Assembly: GCA_027943335.1 (NCBI GenBank)
Contig: BSBK01006386.1
Coordinates: 558,001-622,000 of the forward strand
Source of the DNA: Chamaecyparis obtusa
Lineage: Eukaryota; Streptophyta; Pinopsida; Cupressales; Cupressaceae
DNA: 64,000 nt
Direction: 5' to 3'
The notes under the pieces were generated by a model. The model was not told where the DNA came from. It made no database searches and was given only the letters and a program-made list of their open reading frames with translations. Shown here piece after piece: positions 23,111 to 34,502 of this stretch. The translations under genes and the position numbers were made by a program. Position 1 is the first letter of the stretch; the number at the start of each line of letters is the position of its first letter.

Positions 23111-26100
23111 TATAGCTCGGATGATACAACCAACAAAATTTTCAATATCTTCCAGAAGTTGAGAAACAAGACATATGATTCATTTTGAGCAGACAGATTC
23201 TCTTAAAGTTAAAAAGACTAGATTCATTGATAAATTTGCCAAACTTTGGGGGCATTCTCATCAATAGTTCTCTAAATTCCTTTCAGATTCTTAATGGTCT
23301 ATTTTTATGTATATTTGTGAGTATCATTTTAGTTAGATCCCTTGTTTGATAACATGCAGTACAACCCGTGAAGATGACCATTACTGGAGAGCAATTTCCA
23401 ACAATTGTACTCTCTGTTGCACTATGAACAAATCTAAACTGGTAGTTTATTATTGCTCCATTACTTTCATGCAAATGGACCACTAAAAGTAGGCATAAAC
23501 ATGATTTCATTGGAAAATAAGTGGAGAACCAGGCTTCATGCTAGCTACGAACTCGAGTTAAGCACTATGGGAAAGGAAATACAATATCTGTTGAAGAATT
23601 GCGCTCACTATAGCCTAAAAGTGCTTGATTAAAAGTATAGATTAAGAGTACTTTATGAATAAATTATCCCACAGTAAATTGGACCTAAATAACAAGTGTT
23701 ATTAAAACTTCAGATTATGTACTCATTTATTGTAATTTAACTGCATAGTTTTTAGTCAATCTTCATCTCAAAGAAGTGAACCATTAGAATTTCTAAAAAA
23801 GTAACCCATCCCAATACCAAACACACTTTCTTTACTTCCATTATGTATTGTTCCTTATGAATCATTCATCATATAAGTCCTTGGTTATGTTTCCTTACTG
23901 TATCAAAAAATGTGATAGTTTAACAAAATACCAATAAAAAAACTTCTCTCTCATCTCATAGAATGCATAGAAGATGACTCAAATCAACAAGGTCTTGATG
24001 ACAAAGTAGGAATAATGAATGACCTGTTTTGTATATCAATTTATGTCAGCAGATCAACAATATTACAGATTTGTTATTTAATATTTTGTGTAGATCAGCA
24101 ATATTATAGATTTTCTATTTAATAATTTGTGTTTATTTGACACTATAAATAAGAACACTTACTTTCAGTGACATCAAAAGTAAACATCAGCTATGGTCTA
24201 TAGCAATGATTCCATTAATATAGCATTATAGAGAATCTGAATATATGTACAAATCCAGAGGCCAAACTTAGTCAGTTTTGTACAATGAAGGCTATTTGAG
24301 CGAAAAACTAATCATTGGTGCCAAAATTTGCCTTATTCCACTGAATTAAACAAGGTACACAGGTGGGAACTTTTGGTACTCTCCTTCCATGGATATAGCA
24401 CAGAGTCATAACATTTGGAAGGTAAAGCTTGTAGCCTTTTGTGTCTTACTTGAAACTCAGGCTTTCCTCCGTGCCCTCTATCATTGCCTTTAGTAATAAT
24501 CAGAGGAGGATTATTTTGACCAAACAAGGACAGCCATTTACTCTTCTCTGTGATCCCAACAACACAGGAATGTAATCATTCCAGTATAAAGAAAATTATC
24601 TGTAAGCTATTGGTTGATGGAAACTACATATAGATACAAGCTACACATCATATGGCCTTAAAGAAGAGCTGCAGCACTATTCTTTGTGGTGAGGTTAAAG
24701 GAATTAGAGGACTGTGGTGGAAGAGACTGAAAAAGTGTATCATCTAGCTGTTTAGAATTCATGGCCTTGCATGAATGAATTGCATCGATAAAACTATATT
24801 CTGATTAATGGAAACATCTAGATCATCAGAAGCAAATTTCAAATAGTCATGCAAGTCAGCCTCCTGTCAGGCACCTGGATCATCTTCCATCAAGAACATA
24901 TCCATAGAAGGAATTACCCAGGCACTAGATGCAACTAGCTTGAAGCAAACAACGATAGTTGGTACTTCTAGAACATAAGAAGCAGGCCATGTGAAACAAA
25001 AGTTGAAGGGGGGTATTGTGCTCCCATCAGGGAAGGGGCGTATTGTGCTCCCTGAAATTCTGAAGCCTATTGATCTTGATTTGCCTAGAAAGAAAGTGCC
25101 AGAAGCTTCCTCCAGTGAAAAGAAATTTACTGAGGTTGATTCAAAATCTGGGTAACTATCTTGATTTTGATTTCTTTTGAGTATGATGTGATATGCTCTG
25201 CTTATATAATTGAAATTGACAAAATTTCAATAACAGTTTCCTTTATAAGCTATGTGAACTGTCGAGTCTGTTCCTTTATCTTGAGGGAAAGGACAATAGT
25301 TGCTCACAAAGATGCAAAAGGTAATTGATCTGTACTGTCAGAAGTAGTTTCTTCCACTTGATTCTTTTTTTCATAGACTAGATTTATCGTGCATGTTCAA
25401 AATTGTATTTTAGCTTTTACCATAAGCTAGATGGAAATGTCTTGAAGGTTGACCATACATGCTTTTGAGTAAACCATAAGGATCTGTATTGATCATAGGT
25501 TCTTTTTGCCCCAGGCAGAATCAAATGCGAAGATATATTTGATTGAGTTTTATGCTATATATATTATCACATGCAATAAAAACAATGTTTTGGAAGAAAA
25601 ACAATAATAATCAGAGGATTATTTTGAAAGTCTCCTGTGGAGAAAGTGATGTGGGGTCATCTCCGCATATTCCAGGTATCAAAAACTTGTTTGTTGTAGA
25701 TTTACTGATGTTGAATCATTATTGCACATATCTATGATCCATCTCCAAGTCTTATAAGCAATAAGAAATTGAAAGACTGGAACTATTTATCCAATTTTTC
25801 TCTAGAATTAGTAGCATCATCACCTCATCCTTTGACCAATAAACATGAAAAGAGTATAAAAGAAATTATGAAAAAGCTACTGATAAAGTTGGCATGGTTG
25901 ACTCTGATGCTAGTTAGTTGATATGTAATGACCAAAGTAGTGACTATTGTTTGACCAGAATTTAGTTTATTTTGATCAGATTTTACAGCTGTTCAAACCT
26001 AATTCCATTTTCACTGTTTCTTGTAGCTAAGTACACACTCATCTTTTCCAAGAGGACTTAATTGTTCATTAGGCTGGGATTTTAATGTCACTTGAGCCAG

Positions 26101-28436
26101 TACAAAACTCTTTAACACGCAGCAAAGTTGGCTTTGAACAAATCTCATCTCTAAAATGCAGTTATTTCCAATTTGGTGCAGGATCCCATCTTTCTTCTCT
26201 TTATGTGTGGTCTACAAAGTAAATGTTCCCACTCCTTCAATAAAAATCTATGGTAACCTTATTTTGGTCTGTAAAATGCTATTATTATCATAAATGAATG
26301 AACACCCACATATCTACACTAGCCTGTGTTTCCAGGACCTTTAGAAACTAAACAAAGTCTATTAAAAATTCTTGAAGAGACCTCAATTCACAATACATTT
26401 AACCTTTAACAAACAATATCACTTTTTGAACTCTTAACACAGTTTGAAAGGATAGGCCCAATAATGCGTGGCTTTTATACCTTGTTAGAAAGCTTGGAAG
26501 GGAGATAAATTACATTGCGACCACTAGATAATTGACAAAATGGACCAATAGGATACAAAACAAAGTGTTGATGAAAAATAAGTGATACAGATCTGGGAGC
26601 ATGAAATTCGTATTTATTATTTCTTACAAGATGAATATCTCAACTACATCTTCTCAAAATCAGTGTACATTCTTTTCATTCTATTAGTAGAACCTGTTGG
26701 AATGTGTTCAACGTCACACCTCAGGACTTGTGACATGGAATAATAGCCTTCTATGAGATCCTTAACTAGCCTTTGGAAGGCTAGCTACCATGGGATTTCA
26801 GTCACAACTTTTCAATTGCCCAGGAGCCATGTTGTCTTGCACTTGCTACCTTAACGGTTGTACATTTTTAGATCAAGATTCAAGTTTTGGCATTCCTCTT
26901 TGTAGAGGAGCTTGATACAGGCACTCTATTGATTTCTTTTTTTATTGTTATAATCATGGTTGAATTGATTTTTCTTGAAAGAATAAAATGTGGCATCTTC
27001 TCTGTGAAATTAGAGGAACACTTCTAAATATAGGCAACGTGTCTATAATATGACATCACCTATTTCAACCTTACCATATAAGCTGCTAGACCAGACCAAT
27101 AGATTCAACCTTGTTGTTTGAGCCCTTCTCAAATATGATATTTTAAGCTCCTTAAAGATGTATTAGGTGTTTCTTAGCTGACATTTAGCCTTTTTGACGC
27201 CCAAGTTTCCTTTGCAACCCCTATAGAGCTGACCACATTTTCAGATCTACAGTCTTCCCATATAAGGGACCTTTTTCCTCTCCAGACTCTTAGTCAGACT
27301 ATCTCTGAAATAGCCACTTCTAATTTGTTTAAGTGGCAAAAGGTTCTCTTGTCCATGGAAAACCTTTCTATTTCTCTCCTTTGGGACTTCTTAGGAATTT
27401 AGAAAAGGGATTTTTGACCTGATTGGTGCTCCCCTTAAATTGTTCTAGTATTTCTAGTGAGAAAAGCTCCCTAATAATCTGGGTAGATTCCAACAATACT
27501 TGTCTTTTGTAAAACCCATGTGAATACTTCATAAACAAGTTCACAGTTTTAGAAGAGTCGGTAGTAGACTTACCAAAACTTGTAGAGCCATGAAATGGCA
27601 CATGACTTGGAAATGCTTCCCTTTATCAATACAGGACAATGACCACCCAGAGATAAAATAATGAAGCAAAATTTTAAACAGCAACCAGATAGCTAGAATT
27701 AACTAAGACCTTGATTTATGACTTTTCCATTTTAGGATGTCCCAACTAGTAGCACAAGGATAATGATAAATGGTTGGAAAATGAAAATGGATTCTTCTCG
27801 ATTGCTATCTAGATGGAGAGCATAAATGCCATCATGCCTGTACTCTGGCCTTCTAAATCATATTGTTAGGAGCCAATAATCAGATATAGTGCAATCCCAG
27901 GCACGTTATTGTGGAAGTGGAATTCTTATCAAAATTTACAACTTTTCCACCATAGGATGGCCCAACCAGTAGCAAAAGGATAACGATAAATGGTAGGAAC
28001 ATGACAATGCTTCTACTCGATTTCTATTTAGGTGGAGAGCATAAACATCATCCTAGCTGAACATCTAGCCTCTTAGCCTTGAGTCATATTATCACATGCT
28101 CTGCAACCCCAGGCACATTATTGTTGAAGAGGAATTCTTATTTAGAGTTATGAGTGCCCTCACAATAATTTAATGGTAATTTAGAAACAATACAAAAATG
28201 GATCATCTGTTAATGGATTTGCAAGATTTTATGAAATGTAACGCTTGGAAATTGTCTCTCGAATCTTAGCTCATATAAGTAAAAATACATTTGTTGTCTG
28301 ATTGGTGATTGTTGCATAAATGTTTTGTTGCTCTCTTTCTATTTGATTGATTTTAAGCATGTATTCCAAATATTATTATTCAATATATGTTTCTGATATT
28401 TTTGTCTGAATATTATTCTCATCTATTTATATACAG
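23111..28436. other. P interior: intron-like sequence upstream of RIBA exon
   Basis: A+T-rich and mostly featureless. At about 25010-25153 a plus-strand frame (GGIVLPSGKGRIVLPEI) ends at GG/GTAACT, a possible splice donor, and could be another captured exon. I do not recognise its product. A diverged tandem duplication lies at 27721-28143. Nothing else supportable. Confidence 0.35.
27721..28143. repeat. Diverged tandem duplication (~215 bp unit)
   Basis: 27721-27930 and 27941-28143 share ACTTTTCCA at the start, a GATAAATGGT segment, TGGAGAGCATAAA and, near the end, CCCAGGCACRTTATTGT and GGAATTCTTAT. They are clearly diverged, so the duplication is old. No coding is visible. Confidence 0.65.
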
Positions 28437-28733
28437 GGCGACATTGGTGATGGACTAGACGTGCTGGTAAGGGTTCACTCTGAGTGTCTTACTGGGGATA
28501 TCTTCGGATCAGTAAGGTGTGATTGTGGAAACCAACTTGCACAAGCCATGCAACAAATTGAAGAAGTTGGCAGAGGAGTTTTAATTTAATTACGTGGCCA
28601 AGAAGGTCATAGTATTGGTCCAGGACACAAGCTTTGGGCTTATAATCTGCAAGATGAAGGCCATGATACTGTTGAAGCTAATGTGGAACTTGGAATGTCT
28701 GTTGATTCTCATGAATATGGCATTGGAGCACAG
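28437..28733 (+). pseudogene. RIBA: Captured exon of GTP cyclohydrolase II (riboflavin biosynthesis, RIBA type)
   Basis: A 99-codon segment is homologous to the GTP cyclohydrolase II domain of plant RIBA, the plastid bifunctional enzyme that starts riboflavin synthesis from GTP. It shows [15 protein letters not shown] and RCDCGNQL, with all three zinc-binding cysteines (HSEC, RCDC) present. Further along are an LRG-QEG segment, [24 protein letters not shown] and EYGIGAQ. It is flanked by a canonical acceptor (ATACAG at 28431-28436) and donor (GTAAAA at 28734), so it was copied from genomic DNA with introns. A TAA stop at 28587-28589 breaks the frame, and the conserved EGRGIGL block is altered to EGHSIGP. 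The adjacent domain exons are not seen. It lies inside transposon P. Confidence 0.88.
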
Positions 28734-30580
28734 GTAAAATCTGCTGGCCGAGAGAATTGATTTTTTCCATGAATATTATATATATTCTTTGTTAATAATC
28801 TATTGTACTAAACAAATAATCATGGGGAGTTTTTGTTTTGTTTAAAATGGTCGACTGTTTACTATAGGATTAAGTTCCAAAATGTCCACCTGTTATGTCT
28901 ATTTTAAGTTTGGTAATCTTGAATGCATGTCTAGTAGATTTACTTGAAATTACTGTCATGTTACTACCTCTAATAATTGTGATGTTATCGTCTTTACATG
29001 GATGACATTGAAGTATGGTGACTTAATTGGAGTGCTCACATGTTGCAACCAACTTGATAGGATGTTAGAAAAATACACTACAATAAGTAGTCCACCTTGG
29101 CCAAAAGACCTGTATCTACATGTCACACCTAAATGGGAAAGCTGGTATTTTAGATACTATTGAATCATGTTTTGAAGCATATCCCTCATGCAATGTAGGA
29201 TAGAGGCTCCATGGCATGTCAAATGACTTAATTGGGGGGCCCCTGAAAGCCATTGCAACCATATACCAATGCATGCAACCTATACCATTGTACAAGGGTT
29301 TAAGGACCAAATAACCAACTAAACTGTTGTTAGACAACAATTTTAAGCAATGCTTCTATTTATTTATGCTTTAAATCTACTACAAATGTCATCTATGACC
29401 AAGTTTTGAGTGTATGTGCTTTGTTCTTGTGGGATAACATTATCTTCATTAAGATCACATCCAGATATATTAAGAGTCATTCCAAAAGCCTCCTGCTTTG
29501 CATGCTTTTCAAGTTTTAGACCTATTGATAAAGGCTTGCATGATAATGTTGACCAAGCCTTTACCTTCCTGATGCAGAAGTGTATGTTAATTCTGACAGG
29601 TATAACAAGTATCATAAGTTCTTGATTCTTCTGTCATTAAAGTAAGATATAAATAAATTAAGAGCTATTCCAAAAGCCTTATGCATCGCATGTTCTTTAA
29701 GTTTTTACCTATTGGCAAAGGCTTGCATGATGCCGTTTCCTAGGCCTTTGCCTCCATGATGCAAGTGTACTTTTCTGACAGGTATAACAAGCATTTAATG
29801 TACAGTGAAGTCTGTATTCTAGAATGGAAGGACCAACTTCTTCCACATGGAATTGATACTTAATGTTCATATTTGATATTTTGAATTTCAGCCAATGAGA
29901 CTTAGGGCTCAAATGTAGCTCTTTGCTTGTTCCTGTTCAATTGGAGAGCACATAAAGGTTGGGGTGAATTGTGTTCTGTTAGGCATTTGAAGCATGAATG
30001 TTATGCTACATAAATATTTGTTCTTTTCCTAATGAATAATTGATAGAATTTGTAACCAAATGCACAAAGTCAATGAATTTTAGTTTCTTTTATAGTTTTA
30101 CTTTATGATGTTTTGTTAACATATTTTTTAGTACAGTGGTTTGAGTTAATGAGGATGTGCAAGTAGCTCCATGACTTTCTTTAAAATTGTATAATTCCAT
30201 TTCCTCATTCCAAATTTGTTTTTCAAAAGTCAGCTGGAAGACACATTATATACACTTGCAATATAGCACTTAAGCTTGGAGTTCTCTGTTATAGATACTT
30301 CCAATTGTGCTTCTTACAAGTTTTGGGCAAAGAGGCTAAATTTTAGAATTTTCTGATTACACACTCATCATGTTAAATTTGTTTAATTGTTTTGCAAATT
30401 TGGTCCGTATAAGACTATTGACCCCGTATTACTAATGGTTGTTCCATAACCCTTACAATGTTAATTGAATATTATTACCTACATAAAAAAAAACCCAGCC
30501 TAAATTAGACTACAAAAACCAACTATTTGCAAATGGCATAGACTCCAGTTAAAAAAATGGAATCTTCTATTATAATTTAA
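28734..30580. other. P interior downstream of RIBA exon
   Basis: No exon or protein is recognised. It contains a diverged tandem duplication (29468-29610 and 29657-29790). Confidence 0.5.
29468..29790. repeat. Diverged tandem duplication (~140 bp unit)
   Basis: 29468-29610 and 29657-29790 share TTAAGAG, ATTCCAAAAGCC, AAAGGCTTGCATGAT and CTGACAGGTATAACAAG. They are separated by 46 bp. Non-coding. Confidence 0.7.
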
Positions 30581-30652
30581 AGGGTTTTAGCTCAATGGAA
30601 GAGCACCTGCTTTACAAGCAGGAGGATGGTGGTTCAATTCCATCGTACCTTA
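30581..30652 (+). tRNA. tRNA-Val (anticodon UAC)-like gene, organelle/bacterial type
   Basis: A 72-nt cloverleaf folds with a D-stem CTC/GAG region, a perfect 5-bp anticodon stem (CCTGC/GCAGG) around loop TTTACAA (anticodon TAC, 30613-30615) and a T-arm GGTGG-TTCAATT-CCATC with one G-T pair. The acceptor stem is weaker, with two wobbles and one mismatch. The GCACCTGCTTTACAAGCAGG core resembles bacterial/organellar tRNA-Val(UAC) rather than the nuclear form. No CCA is encoded. It sits directly inside the right subterminal repeats of P. It may be an organelle-derived pseudogene, and activity is unproven. Confidence 0.72.
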
Positions 30653-30654
30653 GA

Positions 30655-31130
30655 TTGACAAATTAGTGACCAAATCAATGACTAATTCAATGATTAATTA
30701 AATTACCAATTGATGGCAATTAATAATCAAGACTAAAATAATGACTACCGTGATTAAATAAATGACCAATTATTAACAACATGTGACTAAATTAATCATT
30801 AAAATGACCAAACATACTACCGGTGGATGAAAATAAGTTGATACAAATGATTAAATATACTACCAATTGACACAAATTAATAATTATAATGATTAAATAA
30901 ATGACTATCAAGACTAAATGAATGACCAATTAACAACAACAAATGACTAAATTAATGGGTAAAAATACTACCAAATTGATCATTCAAAACAACCAATAGA
31001 TGACTAAAATTTGTTTAGTCACAAATTTGGCAGTGTTATAAATGATTGGCAATAAACTATTAATGGTCATGTGATCAAAATTAGTCATCAATATGCAATT
31101 TTTAGTAGTTTTTTTAGTCTAATTTTTCTG
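30655..31130. repeat. Right subterminal repeats of P
   Basis: An A+T-rich array of TGACTAAA, ATGACCAA, AATGACTA and TTTAGTCA motifs, mirroring the left end. The segments GCCAAATTTGTGACTAAAC (reverse strand, near 31015) and GGCAAATATGTGACTACATG (left end) are related. Confidence 0.72.
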
Positions 31131-31147
31131 TTTTTGTATTAGTGTGT

Positions 31148-31370
31148 ATAAGGCCGAAACCCGGAAGGCCTCACAGTCGGGAATGTTGAAAGAAATAATA
31201 TATTTCTCTGTTGTTGCTGCCAGTTAATTGTCTCATAGCCATTGTGTTTTTATTTCTTTCATGTGATAATATATTTCTTCCATTGTGTAACTCTTAGAAA
31301 GGGCTTGTTGTTGATTCAAGTGGACTCAATTCTACTTGATTCTTCTTATTTCTACCTTTCCCTTGTGTCA
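31148..31370 (+). repeat. Chromovirus A 3' LTR, right part
   Basis: Resumes the LTR interrupted at 15701: ATAAGGCCGAAACC..., ending CCTTGTGTCA. It matches the reverse complement of about 33496-33720. The next base, 31371, is minus-strand gag-pro of relic B. Confidence 0.85.
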
Positions 31371-32646
31371 GGTAAGGCTTAGGATGTCTCAATCTATGCA
31401 ACTTCAACTTTTTAACTAGCTCTTTGGATGCCAAATTATCAAAACTTCCACTGTTAATTATTACTTTGCAACATTTTTTAGCGATCTTACATCTGGTTTT
31501 GAATAAAATTCTCCTCAGAATAGGTTCCTTAATAGCTTCTTCATTGCACAAGATCCTTCTTAGCATCAAGTTCTCACTATTTTCAAGTTCATTAGATATT
31601 TCTACAACTTCTTTGCAAGCCAAATTTTTTTTGTCATTACCTCCATTCTTCTTTCCAAAGTTAGCACATTCAAAAGCTCTATGTCCTTCTTCACCACATT
31701 TGTAACAAGTACCTTTAAACAAAGATTTATCTTCTCTTTTCCCACAATTATTATTCCTAGAGTAACTAGTATAGCTACCTATGGATTCATTACCTCTTCT
31801 ACTAGTAGGTTCATCTTTCTATCCTTTATCTTGCACTACATTGTCAGATCTAGTACTTTCTCCATAAGTCATGCCTCTACTTCTCTAAAATCTACCACCT
31901 CTTCCTCTCCATCTTTGATCATTTCTTTTTGTGAATCGTTATTATGCCTTCAAAGAAAATTGGTATGCTTGTTCCACACTATCCATTTTAACATAGTTGA
32001 TCTCATCTTGAATCGATGTCCTTGGGCCATTCAGGTATCTAGCCACCTCCTCAAATTCATCATCCACATGTGTAGATTTGATATCCAATTTGTAAAATTC
32101 CTGAGTATATTCCTTCACACTCATGTCTCTTTGTCTCAAATTTTGCATTCTTCTCAACAAACTAGCTTGGTAATCAGTTAGAAGAAACTTTCTCTTCATC
32201 TTTCCAAGAATCTTCATCCATGTCTTAATCTTTTCTTTTCCTCTCTTCTGTCTCTCAGTCTGCAAATGATCCCACCAAAGAGATGCATGACCTTTCAACT
32301 TTGTGACTGCTATCTTAACCTTCTTATTATCAGGAGTACCTTCATACTCAAAGTATTTATCCATCTCTGAGATCCAATCTAAAAGTGTATTGGTCTCAAG
32401 TCTTCCATTATAACAAGAAAATTCAACCACAAGTCTTGAGTTGGCCATAGAAAAAACTCTCAAAAGTTTGTCCTCATCTTGTTCAACTTTAGGTACAGGG
32501 TTAGGATTAGGTGTTACCTCTTCTTCATCACTAACATCTTCAATATGTATGCCTCTTCTCTAAGTTGTCTCTATAGCTTCAAGCCTAGTTGCAATATGCC
32601 TCAACATATCCATGATAACATTATCATTTCCTCTACCATGAACCAT
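31371..32646 (-). pseudogene. Chromovirus B gag and start of protease
   Basis: The likely start is ATG at 32646 (MVHGRGNDNV). Gag capsid coding (31942-32463) shows LDWISEMDKYFEYEG, KGHASLWWDHLQ and SVKEYTQEFYKL, typical of chromovirus gag. Then a CCHC knuckle, CYKCGEEGHRAFEC (about 31670-31711), and a protease start with VIINSGSFDNLAS, in which the catalytic aspartate of DSG is replaced by asparagine. Several stops break the frame. Sequence ends at 31371 where chromovirus A's LTR begins, so pol is missing. Confidence 0.83.
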
Positions 32647-32765
32647 CCTAAAAATTAGGTTCCAACAAGATCATAACCTTCTGCAAGTTATAGGTCAGAT
32701 CTTAGATCTTCCACTCTACAACCAATCCAATAAGGTTCTCCGTGATCCAATCCACAAGAAAGAAC

Positions 32766-32779
32766 TCTCTTTGATACCA
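32766..32779 (-). promoter_or_regulatory. Chromovirus B primer-binding site
   Basis: On the minus strand it reads TGGTATCAAAGAG, a variant of the initiator-methionine-tRNA site TGGTATCAGAG, directly inside the LTR. Confidence 0.75.
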
Positions 32780-32781
32780 CC

Positions 32782-32985
32782 TAGTGCAAGGGTAGGGAAG
32801 ATTCAAGCAGAATTGAATCTACTTAAACCAACAAACATGCCCTTATAGTTAAACATGAAGAAACATATATAATTCACATGAAATAATGAAAACATAATGT
32901 ATATAAGGCAAGGCAACTGGCAACCACATTGGTACAATTATTATAAATTCATCAACATACCCGGTTGTGAGACCTTCCAGGTTTC
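32782..32985 (-). repeat. Chromovirus B 5' LTR, inner part
   Basis: Homologous to the inner ends of the D LTRs. Interrupted at the GTTTC target (32981-32985) by element C. The rest of the LTR is at 58864-59418. Confidence 0.83.
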
Positions 32986-33495
32986 TATTGGCAAGTGATA
33001 TTTTGGGGCACTAGGGATCACTTAAGTGTTTTCATTTATGGAAACACTTATGTTGGAGTGATCTCATGATGAGAATTTTTCTACTAGAGTCACAGTCATG
33101 AAAATGACTAAGTCCAGAATCAGGATAGTAGGGTATAGTGTTACAGTTTTGGTCAGTGATGAAGATGCAAGAGGTATTATGGCTTGCAAAGTTAACTAAA
33201 GGAATTTTGGGATATTTATATTCTTTAGTTAAGAGAACATGAACTTTGGAGATCAGATCAATGAGATTTAGTGATCTGAAGGCATGCAAAGATAGTAAAT
33301 AGTATAACAGGACATATGAGTAATTGTAGTGATTGCGGAAAGGTTACTTGGTATAGTAATGTGCTAAGTCAAATGAATGAAGTATATTACTAAAAATTTG
33401 TTAATATAAGATTCCCCACTCCATAATCATCATTTACATAATTAATTATTATGTTTTGTATGGTATTTGTGAAGCTGAATGGATTACAGATTTTG
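32986..33495 (+). repeat. Element C 5' LTR, left part
   Basis: Aligns with the start of the 3' LTR (57851 onward): TATTGGCAAGTGATATTTTG versus TGTTGGAAAGTGATGTTTTG. Interrupted at TTTTG (33491-33495) by chromovirus D. Confidence 0.88.
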
Positions 33496-34470
33496 TGACG
33501 TAGGGGCAAGGTACATACAAGCAAAAGCAAGCAGAATTGGCTCCACTTGAATAAAAAAACAAGCCCTACTCAGAGTTACACATAGAAGAAATATATAATT
33601 CACATAAATAATGAAAACACAATTTATATGAGGCAAGGAAACTAGTAACCACACTAGTACAATTATATTACATCTTTCAACATGCCTGACTATGAGGCCT
33701 TTCGGGTTTTGGCCTTATACAAAGAAATTATGAAACCATGATATTAGCTTGCATCCTATCTTTGTCTCAAATTATGTATCTTGATAATCATTTACTTACT
33801 TTCTTACTTACTACTCTTCTACATTAACCTTGACTACTTATATAGCCAGCTAAGCCACAAGTCGGCTAGTCAGGCATTTAAATACATTATAGGTCCAACC
33901 TGGAAGAGTAATCCGAAATTAAAGAAAGAATGAGAAAAACTTTATGTGAGATTAAATTTAGGTCCACACATGACCCAAGAACATATTTCTAACTTATAAA
34001 GATCCCATTTCATCATACGTAACCACGCAAGATGCAAAACTCCATGTTTCATGTGAAACTGGTTGAAAACTGATACCAGAGGAAAATGGTGATAACTCTC
34101 AACTCATGATGAATTAGAATTTTTGGTCTTAGGTAAAGATATTATTTTAGGTCCTCTTTAAATCCCTAAGATTTCAAAGGCTGATTCATTAAGGATCAAT
34201 GGCTACATAATACACAATCAACATGCAGAAAATAGGAAAATACAGCACTGACAATAAGGTAAAATAGTTCTAACTTCGACACAATCCATCCAATCCTGAT
34301 GCACTCATAGGAGAAGGTTCCAAAATAGGTCCTCGGCATTTTTTTATCTTTTCATAACATGAAAAAAACAACCACAATGTCTATAATACAAACAACATAT
34401 AGGTACATAAAACATGAAATGTTTTTGGCTGATGTAAGATTGCTCAAAGACCCAAGATGCTCCCGCATCA
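33496..34470 (-). repeat. Element D 3' LTR
   Basis: 975 bp. On the minus strand it runs TGATGCGGGAGCATCTTGGG to CCCCTACGTCA. TATA-like TATATAAG (minus strand) near 33838-33845. Confidence 0.92.
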
Positions 34471-34502
34471 GACAATTGGGGTGAATAAAGAATTGATGTC
34501 CA

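Larger units (their letters stand above)
15702..31144. mobile_element. Element P: CACTA-like DNA transposon carrying captured gene sequence
   Basis: A 15,443-bp insertion splits the chromovirus A LTR. The LTR reads through perfectly once it is removed, with a 3-bp TGT duplication (15699-15701 and 31145-31147). The right terminus on the reverse strand begins CACTAATACA and the left begins TACTAGTACA, matching at 8 of 10 positions with one transition in the CACTA core. Both ends carry subterminal arrays of TGACTAAA/TTTAGTCA motifs (15713-16020 and 30655-31130). These are the hallmarks of CACTA/EnSpm transposons. I see no transposase. The cargo includes a RIBA exon, a tRNA-Val-like gene and the nested LTR element Z. 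It is therefore a large non-autonomous, gene-carrying element. Confidence 0.75.

Noticed and set aside
28437..28733. A functional RIBA gene
   Set aside because: Only one exon is recognisable, it carries an in-frame TAA and an altered catalytic block, and it lies within a transposon.
30655..31130. A separate A+T-rich MITE next to the tRNA
   Set aside because: The array ends exactly at the CACTA terminus and TGT duplication and is mirrored at 15713-16020, so it fits a subterminal region of one large element better.
31424..32181. Plus-strand serine/phenylalanine-rich frames opposite chromovirus gag (also 45020-45271)
   Set aside because: Antisense shadows of the minus-strand gag coding.
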